DNA from: Pseudoscleropodium purum
Lineage: Eukaryota; Streptophyta; Bryopsida; Hypnales; Brachytheciaceae
Reading direction: 5' to 3'
DNA length: 64,000 bases
Assembly (NCBI GenBank): GCA_963969395.1
Contig: OZ017804.1
Coordinates: 806,001-870,000 of the forward strand
Shown here: piece by piece, positions 51,659 to 63,197 of the stretch
Layout of the letters: the number at the start of each line of letters is the position of its first letter
Numbering within the stretch: position 1 is the first letter of the stretch
Translations under genes and position numbers: made by a program
The notes under the pieces: model-generated
Databases searched by the model: none
Seen by the model: only the letters and a program-made list of their open reading frames with translations
What the model was told of the DNA's origin: nothing

Positions 51659-54600
51659 CTACTTCTGTCCCTTTACTTGCACATGTATGAATTGGTCATC
51701 AAAAAAGAAGATCAAAGGAAGGTGAGGGGGTGCTTTCACATGTGTAAGCCCGTGGGTAGCTAATCCCCTCACCTTCCTCAATGTCCAGAAACTCATATGC
51801 ATGTCCAACACGGCATTTGTGCAGCATTTGTGACATGGATTCATTGACAATTTCAGGGAATTCGGATCGAAAATTAACAATGTCTGCACTTGAGTGCAAA
51901 GCCTCCACAATGGCCACAAGTACCATTTTAGGTATTCCTTGTCATCTGCCAATGAGCACATCCACTTCACATAGAATGGGGTATTGATGATTACATTAGC
52001 CTCTAGATTGCACTAGACCCTACTGTGTTTACTGTCTACTATCACTGTATTAGTTGCACCGAAACGAAGCTATGTTGCATACATTGCCTCCAATTGCTTA
52101 CCCCACTTGGTTGGACAGCCATCTCCGATGTCCTCACCCTCAAGAATTTTACTTGACCAAACAAACAAGGGGGGTTCCGAACCCTAAAGCTTTCATATCA
52201 GCCAAGACTATGGACAACACATTCTCCATATGGAGCTTACTGTTGCTATCCCAGAAGTCCACACAGTAATTGCTAAAGCATCAACAAAGGAAGGGCTTCA
52301 ACCATGGTCAAAATACTACTCTCTGAAGCACAGTTTGAATGGTACTTCGAATTGCAAGGTTTGGATTCTGTTTAGATAACATACTACAATCTAACAATGT
52401 ACCATATACATTGAAAATAATTAATTTTGAGTGAACACAATTTCTAAATTCAAGCATGAGGCAAGAAGTACCGGAAGGTCTTACCTCACTTGACGTTACT
52501 GGACAAACGCCGGGCGGAGTAAATACCTTCAATGGTGACTTTGGTGGTTTCTTAGACTTTTTTTGTGACGGCGATGGGGCTCCAGTGGCTGCTTCTACTG
52601 ACTTTACCCTCTCCCCAGTAACCTCTTCCACATCTGTTGTATTCCTCTCTGCTTGAGGTATTCCAATTTTGGCGTCACCGTCTTTTTCCTCTGCTTCCCT
52701 TGCCACGTCGGCACTGTTTGTCGATGAAGGTGCCGGTGAAGGTCCTCTACTATCAGGCATATCCGGCTCCCGCTCTCCCTCGATAAGATCCTCACCTACC
52801 ACTAGCTGAGATCTCTTCACGTCCTTTGGGAGAGTGGGCCACAATTTCGACGGTTGTTTGCGAGTGCAAGACTAGTGGTGCAGCCGAAGCTGATGAGGGA
52901 GGCAAAGATAGAGTGTCAACCTCCACAACGGACTCCAACATTGCCTTCATCACTGGTTGTGGGTCTACTTGCGTTTTAGAGACCAAAACTTCCTCAGTCA
53001 CTAATTCATTGACAACCCGTTCAAACACCTTCCATTCTTTGGGCATGCGTTCAAGGTCAACTACTTGGGCTTCAAGTGGGATCCCTCGTGTGGCTTTACG
53101 AGGGTCCAAGTGAAATTCATCCTCAGATAAGGTTATGTCAATAGCCGCTACAGTCACCTGATTTCCCGATTTCTTCCGTGGTTTGGCAAAAGGCCCTCTT
53201 CTCTGTTCCAGTGCACCACTTCTGGAGGGACTCCATTCATCTGCATGTGTTGAATTCCTCATGAAGGTGGAGAACATTGAATGCAATTCACCTATGGCCT
53301 CAGAAGTGGTTCTTGAAGTTGCTACGAATTACTGGAGCTTCACGTCAACGTCCTTCCTCCATAATTCCATGGCCTCCCAACGACTTGAGTCACTTGTTCC
53401 CCCTGCCTACTCATAGACACGTACATGACAATGAAATCACAAGACCCTGAGTTAGGTTAAAGACGCAAAATATGACTAATACTGCATAGTGACTAGGAAA
53501 TGACTAAGCCATAATTGTGAATAAAGGAGGGTCATTTCCAATGACTTCAACTATGAGAACTACTGGTGTACCATTAGGGGTGGGCATTACTAATCGACAA
53601 AGTAACTTCATGATGTGAAGTCGGCACGGCAAAATCGAGAAAAAAAAGGGAACACAAAGAGGCACTACTGAACGCACATACTTACAATATTTTGAAGTTT
53701 AGTGAAAATTGTGGTATTTGTGACACAATACTGACAACAAAAAAAATTGGAAATTGGTGTATGTGTCTTGGGGTACGAAGACACACACAAAAATTGTCTA
53801 CTTATAGCTCAGTTTCTTTTCCATTGCATATGTCACTAATCAAGGTACATCCTACACCCTATACCCAGAAGAGACGAGGAAGGACAAATCCATTGTGCTG
53901 TGAAAAAACTAGAAGAAAAAAAACCCAAAAAAATTTGGGAACGGAAATGAATCCCCAATTGCGTGCTTGGAAGTCTTGTACTTCAGATAACCATGATTCT
54001 TAAACGACTCTTGAATGACTGTGTGACTCAAATATGACTCAAGACAACTTCGGTATGACTGCAATACAATTGAACAAGTACAACAATGCAACTACACCCT
54101 AGACTGCTAACATAGCACAAAAGCACGTCATGCTTCAAATGATATTTAATGATGCCAACTCTCATGCATTTGGCAACATAGTGCATCTATTGACGTGACA
54201 AGCAAAAACTAGCGACTACTTGTTACATCCAGATAGGTGGAAGTCCCCTACCACATACCCGACTGGACAACTGAATCCACCTATCAAACAGCCCCAATCC
54301 TCACACACAAATAAAACAATTTACCTCTGAACCGGAAAGGGAACTCACAATGCAAGCTAGTCTTGGTTGTGTACTTGAAAGACTCCCCTCGCCATCGTCT
54401 ATTATGCCACTACTTGTCTTGGGACCTCTTCCCTATCAACATTACAAAAAGTTGTACTTCATCTTCATCTACTAAGCACAAGAAAAGAAACCATTGCGCG
54501 GACTTTCAAACCTACACACACTTGCATTTCACAATTAAATAATAGAATTCAACAAGGATTTTGGACACTTACCGTTGAGGACGAGCGACCAGATTTTCCT

Positions 54601-55386
54601 CTCCTCCCCACAGACGACAAATTCTTCACACTCTGTCATGCAATAGCCATCTTCCCTGCCTTTTTTTTCTGCTTGTCTGTGTTCTAGTAGTCCTTCAGGC
54701 AATCCCACTCTGGTTTGTCGACATGAAGAGGAAGAGTGTCAATTCCCTTCAAATATCGATTCTTCAAGCGACATCTTTCTGCCTTTAGGTACCTCGACAC
54801 GGCCAACCTAAATCCCACCATACTTAGCGGATTCTCCAAGTACTCAAACTTGTTGTTCAAAGCGGCTTTGAGCTTTTGCAACGTGTGTGTCTTATGCTTG
54901 GACTAGTTCACCACACTTACGTCTAGACATTTCGGGACCAGGTCGCGCAAAGCTTCATTCCAGGCGTTTTTCCCTTCGCATGTGGTATCCACTTCGCTGC
55001 TTGGTAACACAAATACTCGGTTTGGCTTCACTCTTGCAAAGGCACGTTGGCGACTGACCAAATCGTAATGAGCTTTTCGCTTCCTTCGAGCATTGCGATC
55101 GTCAATGTCTTCTGCAAGGGCTAGTGCATTCTGCCTAGCCCAAACATCTGGAATTACTGTTGGTGGTCTTGTGGTCAAGCAGTTTGGGATTGCGGCTAGA
55201 CTGGCATGTAGTGCCCCGACACCCACGCGAGGTTCGGTTGGCTGGATTCAATTGCTAGAGGAAGACGTGGTGGTGGTACAATGTGCACTGCACACATTGG
55301 CCCGACGTTGTCTTGTTCCTCTTTGTCCTCTTGTCAAGCAAAGGTTCTTCGTCCTCCAGTTCAAGGTCGTTTTTAGAAGAGTCCAT
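51659..55386 (-). pseudogene. Decayed CACTA accessory transposase (Transposase_24-like)
   Basis: Coding pieces run down the minus strand. An acidic N-terminal exon starts at 55386 (MDSSKNDLELEDEEPLLDKR). It is followed, after a frame slip, by 55226-54903 (RKRKAHYDLVSRQRAFARVK) and by 54890-54560. The last piece contains KFEYLENPLSMVGFRLAVSR, PEWDCLKDY and then a basic NTDKQKKK stretch. Its layout matches Transposase_24/Ptta (TNPA-like) proteins of plant En/Spm elements: a W..L..YW helix followed by a basic Ser/Lys tail. There a stop replaces the expected Trp, another frame is needed for KNLSSVGRRGKSGRSS, and that frame has its own stop. Further exons at 53410-52792 and 52800-52440 encode an acidic, Pro/Ser-rich region. 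A frame-shifted C-terminal exon lies at 51970-51659. The family assignment is from pattern memory and is moderate. It belongs with the CACTA terminus at 47507. Confidence 0.6.
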
Positions 55387-55492
55387 AAGCTCTTCCTTTG
55401 ATCCTACCGAAAAAGCCGTTACTTTTCAAAATGATTTACAAATTCACTACCCTAAACCCAATAGTAAAGATGCAAGTGTCATAGGAAGACAA

Positions 55493-55612
55493 ATCCCTCA
55501 GGCGGACAGGCCAAACGGGTCGGATGGGCGGTCAGATGGGCGGACAGGGCGGTCAGGTGGACAGACTAGACCGGGCGGACGCACAGGGCAGACGGGGCGG
55601 ACTTCGCATTGC
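55493..55612 (+). repeat. GC-rich degenerate minisatellite array (G-rich on +)
   Basis: About 120 bp of short reiterations of GGGCGGAC and GGGCGGTCAG type stand out from the AT-rich surroundings. GGGCAGACGGGGCGGAC closes the array. The two other arrays (59545-59815 and 62575-62825) have the same vocabulary but on the opposite strand. Confidence 0.8.
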
Positions 55613-55853
55613 CATTAGTCATTAGAAAATTTTATATTGTTATGTAATTTGAAAGTTACACAATCACAAATGAATGCATCCATGTAAAATAAGATGTACA
55701 TGTAAAAATATTTTTATACGCAAATGAAAATATAGCATCTTTATATATAAATATATATGTATAAACAAAATACATGAAAACATAGTTCCAATATCACTAC
55801 TGAATCCTATACGATCTTTTTAAGATCTAAATCTTTCACATTCTTTTTTGTTT

Positions 55854-58800
55854 TTAAACAATGAAAGGACCATTGTTTTTAAAAAACAAAATTCTCCTTA
55901 AATCACACTTTCCATCGGATGGACCACTACCTTCTCCCAAAACAAAAGGAAAATCTGCTGTATCGAGGAGTTTAGTAGATGATTGACGAGTTGACCGTTG
56001 TTGACTTACACGGACTATTCGCCCTCCAGATTGAACTTCGATGTCCACCTTATAAAATTGTTTTTTGGTTTCCGGAGAGAAGTCATCGTCCTCTTCACGC
56101 TTCCTTTTTTGTTTTCTTTTCGGTGATAAATCGACTTCGTCTGCCTTCAAGGTTCTCAAGTTGCTCTCCACACAATCTACCATCGCTTGAACAACTTCAT
56201 CATCTTCTTTTCCTTGCCATACTGTGAGGCAGTCTCCATCCAATAGAAAAGCCTTCCAATGCCCTATAATATCGCCAATGCGCCTATCAAATGCTGCTGC
56301 CACATCTACAGATGAATGTCATGTGCTTGTTTATTCATTTGTATCATAGACAACACGAACTTTTGCAGCCTCTTCCAACTTCGACAATAGAAGGGCCCTA
56401 CCTACGAGGGTGTGGTCGTATGCCTTATACTGCTCATCAAACTTTTTTTTATGGTTTACCTCCACCCAACTGTCTTCTGGTCCTCTCTCCACTTTTTTAT
56501 CTGGAAAACGAAAGAACTTTTCGTGTTGCAAGCTCCAATGTCCCCCCATGTTGCAACAAAACATTTCACGGGCCGCGTCATCTACGATTCCTCGAGTCCG
56601 CAATTCCACCTCTCTATTGTGAGTCATCTACACATCGAAATCCAATGGTTGCTGAGATTCCTCGTACAAATCATGCCTCTGTTCATTTGCATTCCACCGG
56701 ATTGGCTTCCCCCAATGTTGATAATTTTGGAATTTGTACGGCGCTTGATCAAGAGGAAGATTCCAACGATTGTACTCGTGGCCTGGAAGCATAGCTTCTA
56801 AGATACCAAACATTTCGTAGAATCTAGCACTCAATGGACTACGATACTCGGCATACACCGAACGAATGAGTGATGTTTTCACAATGCAAGTGATATGGAA
56901 AGTGTGGCGACATTGGCCCATGGTTACCGCACCTTCCGGTTCGAAGAGGCCTTGACAAAGGCTACAACAACCATCCAAGATTGGAGAGGCTGAATCACAA
57001 GCATGCACCACTCGCTTGTCTTTCACATTGATGTGTGCTGAAAGTGTGTTATAAGGGACCCATCCTTCCTCTACTTCCAAGGCCCAATTGATGGGTGGAG
57101 TTTGGTTCTTCTTTGTGTGGTTTGGTTCTCCTTTGTATGGTTTAACCGCTCAAACATGGCATCTATGTCTCTCCAACATGTGATCTCCGTATATCCTTTA
57201 GAAGGATGTTGGTCAAATATAATCTTGAACCAACTCAAAGAGCTTTAAATGACATCGCAATTTTCATTCGACTCCATTGCTAATGTTTGAAGACCTGCCA
57301 TTGCTCGAGATACTACAGAGGGTCTGTCTTGGAGTCTTTGTACCCATGCTAACCATCGAGACTCCAAGCCGCTAGATGGCATAAACTTCTTCAAATCCAA
57401 GCACAATTGCAATTGATTCAACTCGGATTCAACAATTCCTTTTGCTTCAATTGCCTCCTCTAATTTATGCTTCAACTCTTCAAAGTCACAACTCTCCGTT
57501 TGCGTCTCCGCATTCACGTAAACGGATGAAAGCTTTTCCATTGATGGTTGTTGTGTTGCTTTTAACATGTTCATGTTGTGACTTTCTTGTACATTCACAA
57601 TGGTAGGGTTGTTGTTTGCTTCGGCCTTATTAAAAGGAAGAGAGAGCTTATCTTCAATCTCTTGAGTCTCTTGACTGTCTCCGAGTACAATCACTCGTGA
57701 GATTACAACCTCACTCGGATTCTTGGAGGTCCTTTGTAATTCTGCAATCCGTTTACGCATCTTCATCAACTCCTCCATTTGTCTCGATGATTGTTGATTT
57801 AAATGTTCAACCTCACTCTCCGAAGTCTTTAATTTCAACTCCAACACTTTGCACTTTGCTTCCACTCCTCCAAGATCAGCAATTTTCTTCTCATATTCCA
57901 GCAATTGTAGTATGTGAGCATCTCTTTCTTCGAAAAGTGGTCCGAAAGTCTTCATAAGATTCTGAAATGCTATAGCACCTTTCAACATCTCTGGTGCCAT
58001 TACAGAAAACTCCTTGGCCAAATTCATAAAAGACGGAGCAACTTGCGATAAAAATTCAGCTGACATCGTCATCTTGAAAGTTGTATCAAGTATATGTGCA
58101 ACATTCTTTGGATCTGTAAGTGGACTCATTGGAACAGCAGTAGCACCATCATCGGGGTTAAACGATCCGCCTATTTCTTCATGAAAGTTATCAAACTGAA
58201 CCGAGAGCTTCAAAAGATTTTTCAATTGTTTTGGATTGGACATGTTTTGCAAGGTTCGATGTAGAGGATTCGGCAATGACGTTGTAAATGGAAACTCCTT
58301 CGCCCGCCTTTTACGCTCGGAACTCCATAATGAAGATATATTATCAAACGTCACGCCTTGTCCACGAGGCGTATATACTTTGTCTTCTAAACTTAACGCT
58401 GGACTAGATTCAGCGCCTTGATGCATAGGCGAAGATTTGTAGACCAAACTATCAAAACAATTGTTGGCTATCAAACTATCAATTGTAGCATTAGCCTTTG
58501 CCACTTCCTCCGCCAAGACTTTGTTTACTTTATTTTTTGAAGTTTCCTCACGTTCCGTGCAAACATTGCCTTCGTTTATAAACTCCGTTTGCGTTTGTGC
58601 CGCAACATTTGGTGTAAAGGTCAAACGCGTTGAAGTTGTGGAAAAGACTTCACCCTCCCGCGCCTCTACATCTTTCTCTACATCTTTCCCCACATTTTTC
58701 GAAGAGCTGTCATTGATTGCTTTTGTTGGAGATTGTATAGACTGTAATTCTTCAACATTTGAGGCTTTCTCCACACCATCCATTTTCACCTCAATAGTAT

Positions 58801-59324
58801 TTTTTAATACTTTTTTTTGTTTCTCCCTCTGAATTGTACAAGTCGGGAATGTCCTTTTAATTGGCTTCAAGTACAAGTGGGCAAGCTGTTGTTGTCGGAA
58901 ACGTGCTCCAATCGATCTTGTGCTCTAATATAAGTTCAGCATAAACCATACACGCCACGCTATAATTAATATAGCCTTTGCTTCTAGGCTTGTTTCCGAA
59001 TAGAACACGCCACACCTCCGCAGACTGATGGACAAAATGTTTGTTGTTGTAAGTCCATGGTTTACAACAAAAATCCCGTGTATGACTCTTGTGCGACTTC
59101 TGAGGCCACAACTTATCAATGTGGTACATTTTAACATAGGTCCTGCACATTTTTTATGTCCAATACTCCGCATCTTCATCTTCCCACCCACTCTCTATTT
59201 TAATTGTAGGGTCATTTAAAATATCAAGCCGAATGTCATGTGTAGCCCCCTTCACTTTACTCTTTTTCTTGGCTTCGCTTCCTAGAGTCACCCCATCAAT
59301 ATTTCGATCACCTTCACCGTTCAT
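55854..59324 (-). pseudogene. Decayed coiled-coil plus RING-like gene
   Basis: A near-continuous minus-strand frame of about 1,150 codons starts at ATG 59324 (MNGEGDRNIDGVTLGSEAKK). The N-terminal part holds WRVLFGNKPRSKGYINYSVA and LILEHKIDWSTF. The middle third is acidic and Ser/Thr-rich, then a coiled coil (about 57930-57730). A RING-like finger follows: CSLCQGLF, then GQCRHTFHITC near 56,950-56,880, then SVYAEYRSPLSARFYEMFG. The C terminus is basic (SPKRKQKRKREEDDDF). Breaks: stop at 59156-59154, stop at 58859-58857, an A8-run slip at 58818-58811, stop at 57247-57245, a 20-bp duplication at 57103-57142, stop at 56630-56628, and stops at 56333-56331 and 56321-56319. I do not recognise a named family. 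Adjacent mobile DNA suggests an expanded, silenced family. Some breaks could be introns, though no good splice signals were seen. Confidence 0.7.
57103..57142. repeat. 20-bp tandem duplication causing a frameshift
   Basis: Units 57103-57122 and 57123-57142 match at 18 of 20 positions. They lie within the coding frame of the coiled-coil/RING pseudogene. Twenty bases is not a multiple of three, and skipping one unit brings the upstream and downstream coding frames into register. Confidence 0.9.
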
Positions 59325-59544
59325 GATTGTCAATTGGATTCAATAACCAATTGAAGTAAATAAAAAAATCTCATGTGATAGTCAAAAGTGATGGCATCAA
59401 CCGTAAACCAGTAACAAAAGATAGAGGACCCCAACTCTCCAACCCGTAGGAGCAATTAGCGCATAAAGCAATAGTAGCACATCCAACTTAGCACCGAAAG
59501 AGAATTGAAGTCAGAAGAAATGAAAAGTCACTCCACCCTTATAG

Positions 59545-59815
59545 CCGTCCGTCGCAGGACCTGCCCTAGACTGCCCAAAGCGGCCCTGAACCTCGCGTCC
59601 GCCGCCCGGACCAACGACGTCCGCTTCGGCAGCGGAAGCACCGTCCGCCCGTTGCCCCGTCCGACCACCCCGACCAACCGCCCCGTTCAACCGCCGCGTC
59701 CGCCCGGACTGTCCGCACTGTCCGCCTTCCGACGCCGTCCGCACTTTGGACACGCCGACCGCCCCACTTAAACACTGACCGCTGACGGCGTCTGCCTAGC
59801 TGTCCATTGGAGCAT
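59545..59815 (-). repeat. GC-rich degenerate minisatellite array (G-rich on -)
   Basis: About 270 bp of CCGTCCGCCC-type reiterations, in inverted orientation relative to 55493-55612. It lies about 220 bp upstream of the start codon of the coiled-coil/RING pseudogene. The dense CpG content is unlike any neighbouring DNA. Confidence 0.8.
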
Positions 59816-62550
59816 CCTAAGAGGTCGATATTACTCAACAAGAGCGGTAACATTTCAAAAAAAAAACAGCCTAATAATCACTACTAAATGAGGATCAATG
59901 TAATTGATTTATCATTTTATTTTAAAAAAAAATGTAAACCCTATACCCTAATTACCCTAAACCTTTTCTTTTCTCCCCTAAATTGTTTTACGAATGAAGG
60001 GAATGTGGTTAAGTTCAATATGTTTGGATTATTTACTCATATTATCCTTCTAAATAGGTTTTGAGAAGATTTGAAGATGGTGGGGATTTTTTTAAAGTTT
60101 ATTAGGAAATCAAATGTTTTGCAGAAATAGTCAATTCCTTTTTCATCATAAGCAAATGAAATTTTAAAAAAAGGCCCCAATACATAATTAGAATAACAGT
60201 TTAATGGATTTCAACCTCATGATATTTAATGAAAGGTTGTGATTTCTAATTAGAAGTGCATCACGATCTTCAAATGAACATTGAGTCTTTCATATTTTTT
60301 AATGAAATTTTGATTAGATTTGAAAACAAAGAAAAAGAATCAATGTTTTAACTTTCAAATCATATATGGCTATATTTTTCCTTAAAAACATAGAAAAATT
60401 CGTTACTTGAGTTGGTTGAGTAGAATACATTATACACTTATACATGTGCTATATTTATTTTGAAGGGTAATTCCAATATTCTTATTTAAGATGTTTTTAA
60501 ATATTAATTTTAAAAAAGAGGGTTCATTATTTAAAGATCTAAAAAATTGACAAACATAATTTCTATTATAAATAGGAATTGAATTCGGAATTTGAATTTT
60601 GAAATGATTCAAATGAATAAGATATTAATTATAAAATATTTCTTTGTTTGAGTTTTCAAAATGAATTCACAAAACAATTGCAAACTTTTGAACTTAGGTA
60701 TATGATATTGTTTTCGGTTTGTACTTTATAGAGTATAATACTTCAATTTTAATCCTAAATAAATGAAAAAATTCCACATGAATGAAATGTTTCTATGTAT
60801 TGCACAAAGATTTCTACCAATTACTATGATAATTAAATACATTGTTACATTTCATAAAATATTCTACATAGAAAGAAAAAATTATTTCAGTTTTCAATCA
60901 TGATAAACGATGTCTTCTACTCTTTATGTTATATGTTCGTTTTGTATAATGTGTACATTGTACAATCTTTGAGAGCAGGGGAGTTCATTTTTGACTCTCA
61001 TTGAAATAGAAAATATATTTGTGTTTGGATTTTGAAATCATTATCACATTATGTATTCTACGGTCTTGCAAGAATGCATCTTGCTCCTTCCTTTGAATCC
61101 TTTTGATATTTTTTTTTTCCTTTGCTTTTTCGTAGGGCTCTTGTTTTCTTGTTCTCTTCATTTGACTAGCCTATTTGGCTTGGCTCTTAGTTTTTGTTTT
61201 TTTTAATGCAATGGTTTATGCATATGTTATAAAAAATATATATTATTTATTTAAAATTAATATATTGATGAACAAACACATAAAAGCATTGAATGCTTTC
61301 ACATTTAAAGTTATAAATCTATCCTAAATCACTCTTGCAAATTTGAATGATTGAATCGAAAATTTGAAAATGTAATTACAAGAGCTTTCAATTCAATCAA
61401 TTGCATAAATCATAAATGTTGAAATGCAACTCGTATGAGTTTAGCATCTATGAAGATTAATTCATACCATCCACATGCAATTTTCCAATATAATAAAATG
61501 CAATTGAGTACTTCAATTTCTTTCTTTTCAATTCTCTAAGTAACATTCACTTCATATCTTTCTCTATTTGTTTATCATTTTTTTGGGAACAAATGGAGAA
61601 ACCATCTTTGTCTATATTTGAACATGCACTTTTATTTGATTGATGAAGAATAGATTTATGAAATATATAATCATTGATTTGTTTATGTTGATTTATCTAA
61701 TATATTTTATGTATATATATATATCATTAAAGGAGTATGGAAGACAAGATTGACAGATTGTGTTCAAATGTTGTTGATTTTGAAATGATTTAGTCATTTA
61801 TAAGAATATTATAATAGTGTTATGTTATAATATTCCTAAAACAATTGCAACAAATATTAAAATACATGCTAAGTTAGGTTTGTTAGCCTACCAATTGTTC
61901 ATTAATAGACATAATTGAATAGACCCCTTAAATGAAACACTCAATATCTAATATCTTACAATCCAAATGGTTGATTTGTCTAAAATTTTTTCCACATCTT
62001 TTCCAACTAATTTACTACAAGATCCTACGGTTACATATGCCCAAAAGTATTTTTCTTCCAAGACTTGGTATTTGCACTACTACTAGCAGTTTTGAAGTGT
62101 TTTTAGTGAAAAGAACTTTAAGGGTTAAACATCTATACCATGAGATTTTGAAAAAATAACAATTTGCTTCATTGGGGATAACTATAAGTCCATGCTCTTT
62201 TTCGATAGCCAAAACACACTTGCAAGGACTTGGACATTTAGTGGTTTACTAAGTGATTAGACGTCAACTAATTCAATTTAATAGTAGAATTTTTATTCAA
62301 CTACCTTCTTACAATTGCTTTATACACAATGCAACGTGAATATTTGGGTACATATATTAAACGTCGCAATCCTTTTGTGAATTTTTGCACATTTTAGCTC
62401 ATATCTTTGTACAAAAATATCATTTACTAAGAATTCATAAATTTGGTCATAAAGGAAGGCTACCTTTTTTAATTTCAAATTTTACATTGAATGAATGAAA
62501 AGTTAGTTGAACTATACAGTGCCATGAAGACCTCTGTTTATCGTGCAAAA
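59816..62550. other. AT-rich stretch with telomere-like motif
   Basis: I see no coding here. AAACCCTA at 59936-59943 and ACCCTAAACC at 59954-59963 resemble plant telomeric repeats. The rest is simple AT-rich sequence with one partial dispersed-repeat copy at 61990-62130. Confidence 0.5.
61990..62130 (+). repeat. Dispersed repeat, short copy
   Basis: It aligns with about 4195-4290. Shared blocks are ACATCTTTTCxAA, ACAAGATCCTAxGGTTA, GACTTGGTATTTG and the following TTTTxGAG-like stretch. Confidence 0.5.
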
Positions 62551-62574
62551 TATGGGTTTAGGGTCGCTTTAGGG

Positions 62575-62825
62575 TCAAACCGCCCCGTCTGCCCTCGTAC
62601 TCGTCCGCCCCATCCGCCCAGACCCCCGTCCACCCTCATACCCAGGGTTGACATGACGTCCGGACGCGGACGCTGTGTCCACAGCATCCGCTAACATTCG
62701 CGGTCCCCACGGATGCCCCGTCCGCCTGTCACCCCGTCTGCCCCATTCGTCCGCCCTGCCCGTTCGCCCCGTCTGCTTTGATGGCCCTATTTTCCCGACC
62801 GCCCTACCCAAACTACCCCGCGGTC
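62575..62825 (-). repeat. GC-rich degenerate minisatellite array (G-rich on -)
   Basis: About 250 bp of CCGCCCCGTCTGCCC-type reiterations. Two TTTAGGG plant telomere units (62557-62563 and 62568-62574) abut its left edge. It lies about 370 bp beyond the 3' end of the kinase-like pseudogene. Confidence 0.8.
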
Positions 62826-63197
62826 ACTCCCTTAATCTTTAAACAATTTAAAAGATTATAAAGTTTGACCATGAGTCCATGATAGTCTTGAAACTATGAA
62901 AAAATTCCAATTCATTTTCAGAAGGTAAACTAAAAAAGTTTGTGACTTCAAATATATATATATACTATTTAAAAAATCGAGATCAACACAAATACAAACA
63001 TAATCAATATGGACAAAATGTATTCATTTTAATGTAGAATACCATACATTGTGCACATTTGGCTAATTGCACATATAATTTTTTTCATTCCAACTCTATA
63101 TTTCTAAACTAATTTTTAATGCCTATATAACCTATTCAACTACTACTTCTACACTACCAATTTAATATAAATGGCGGAAATGTTCATCTAGCATCGG

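Noticed and set aside
55493..62825. G-quadruplex function or a CRISPR-like array for the GC-rich tracts
   Set aside because: There are no fixed-length direct repeats with unique spacers, and G runs of three are too widely and irregularly spaced to argue for a stable quadruplex by eye.
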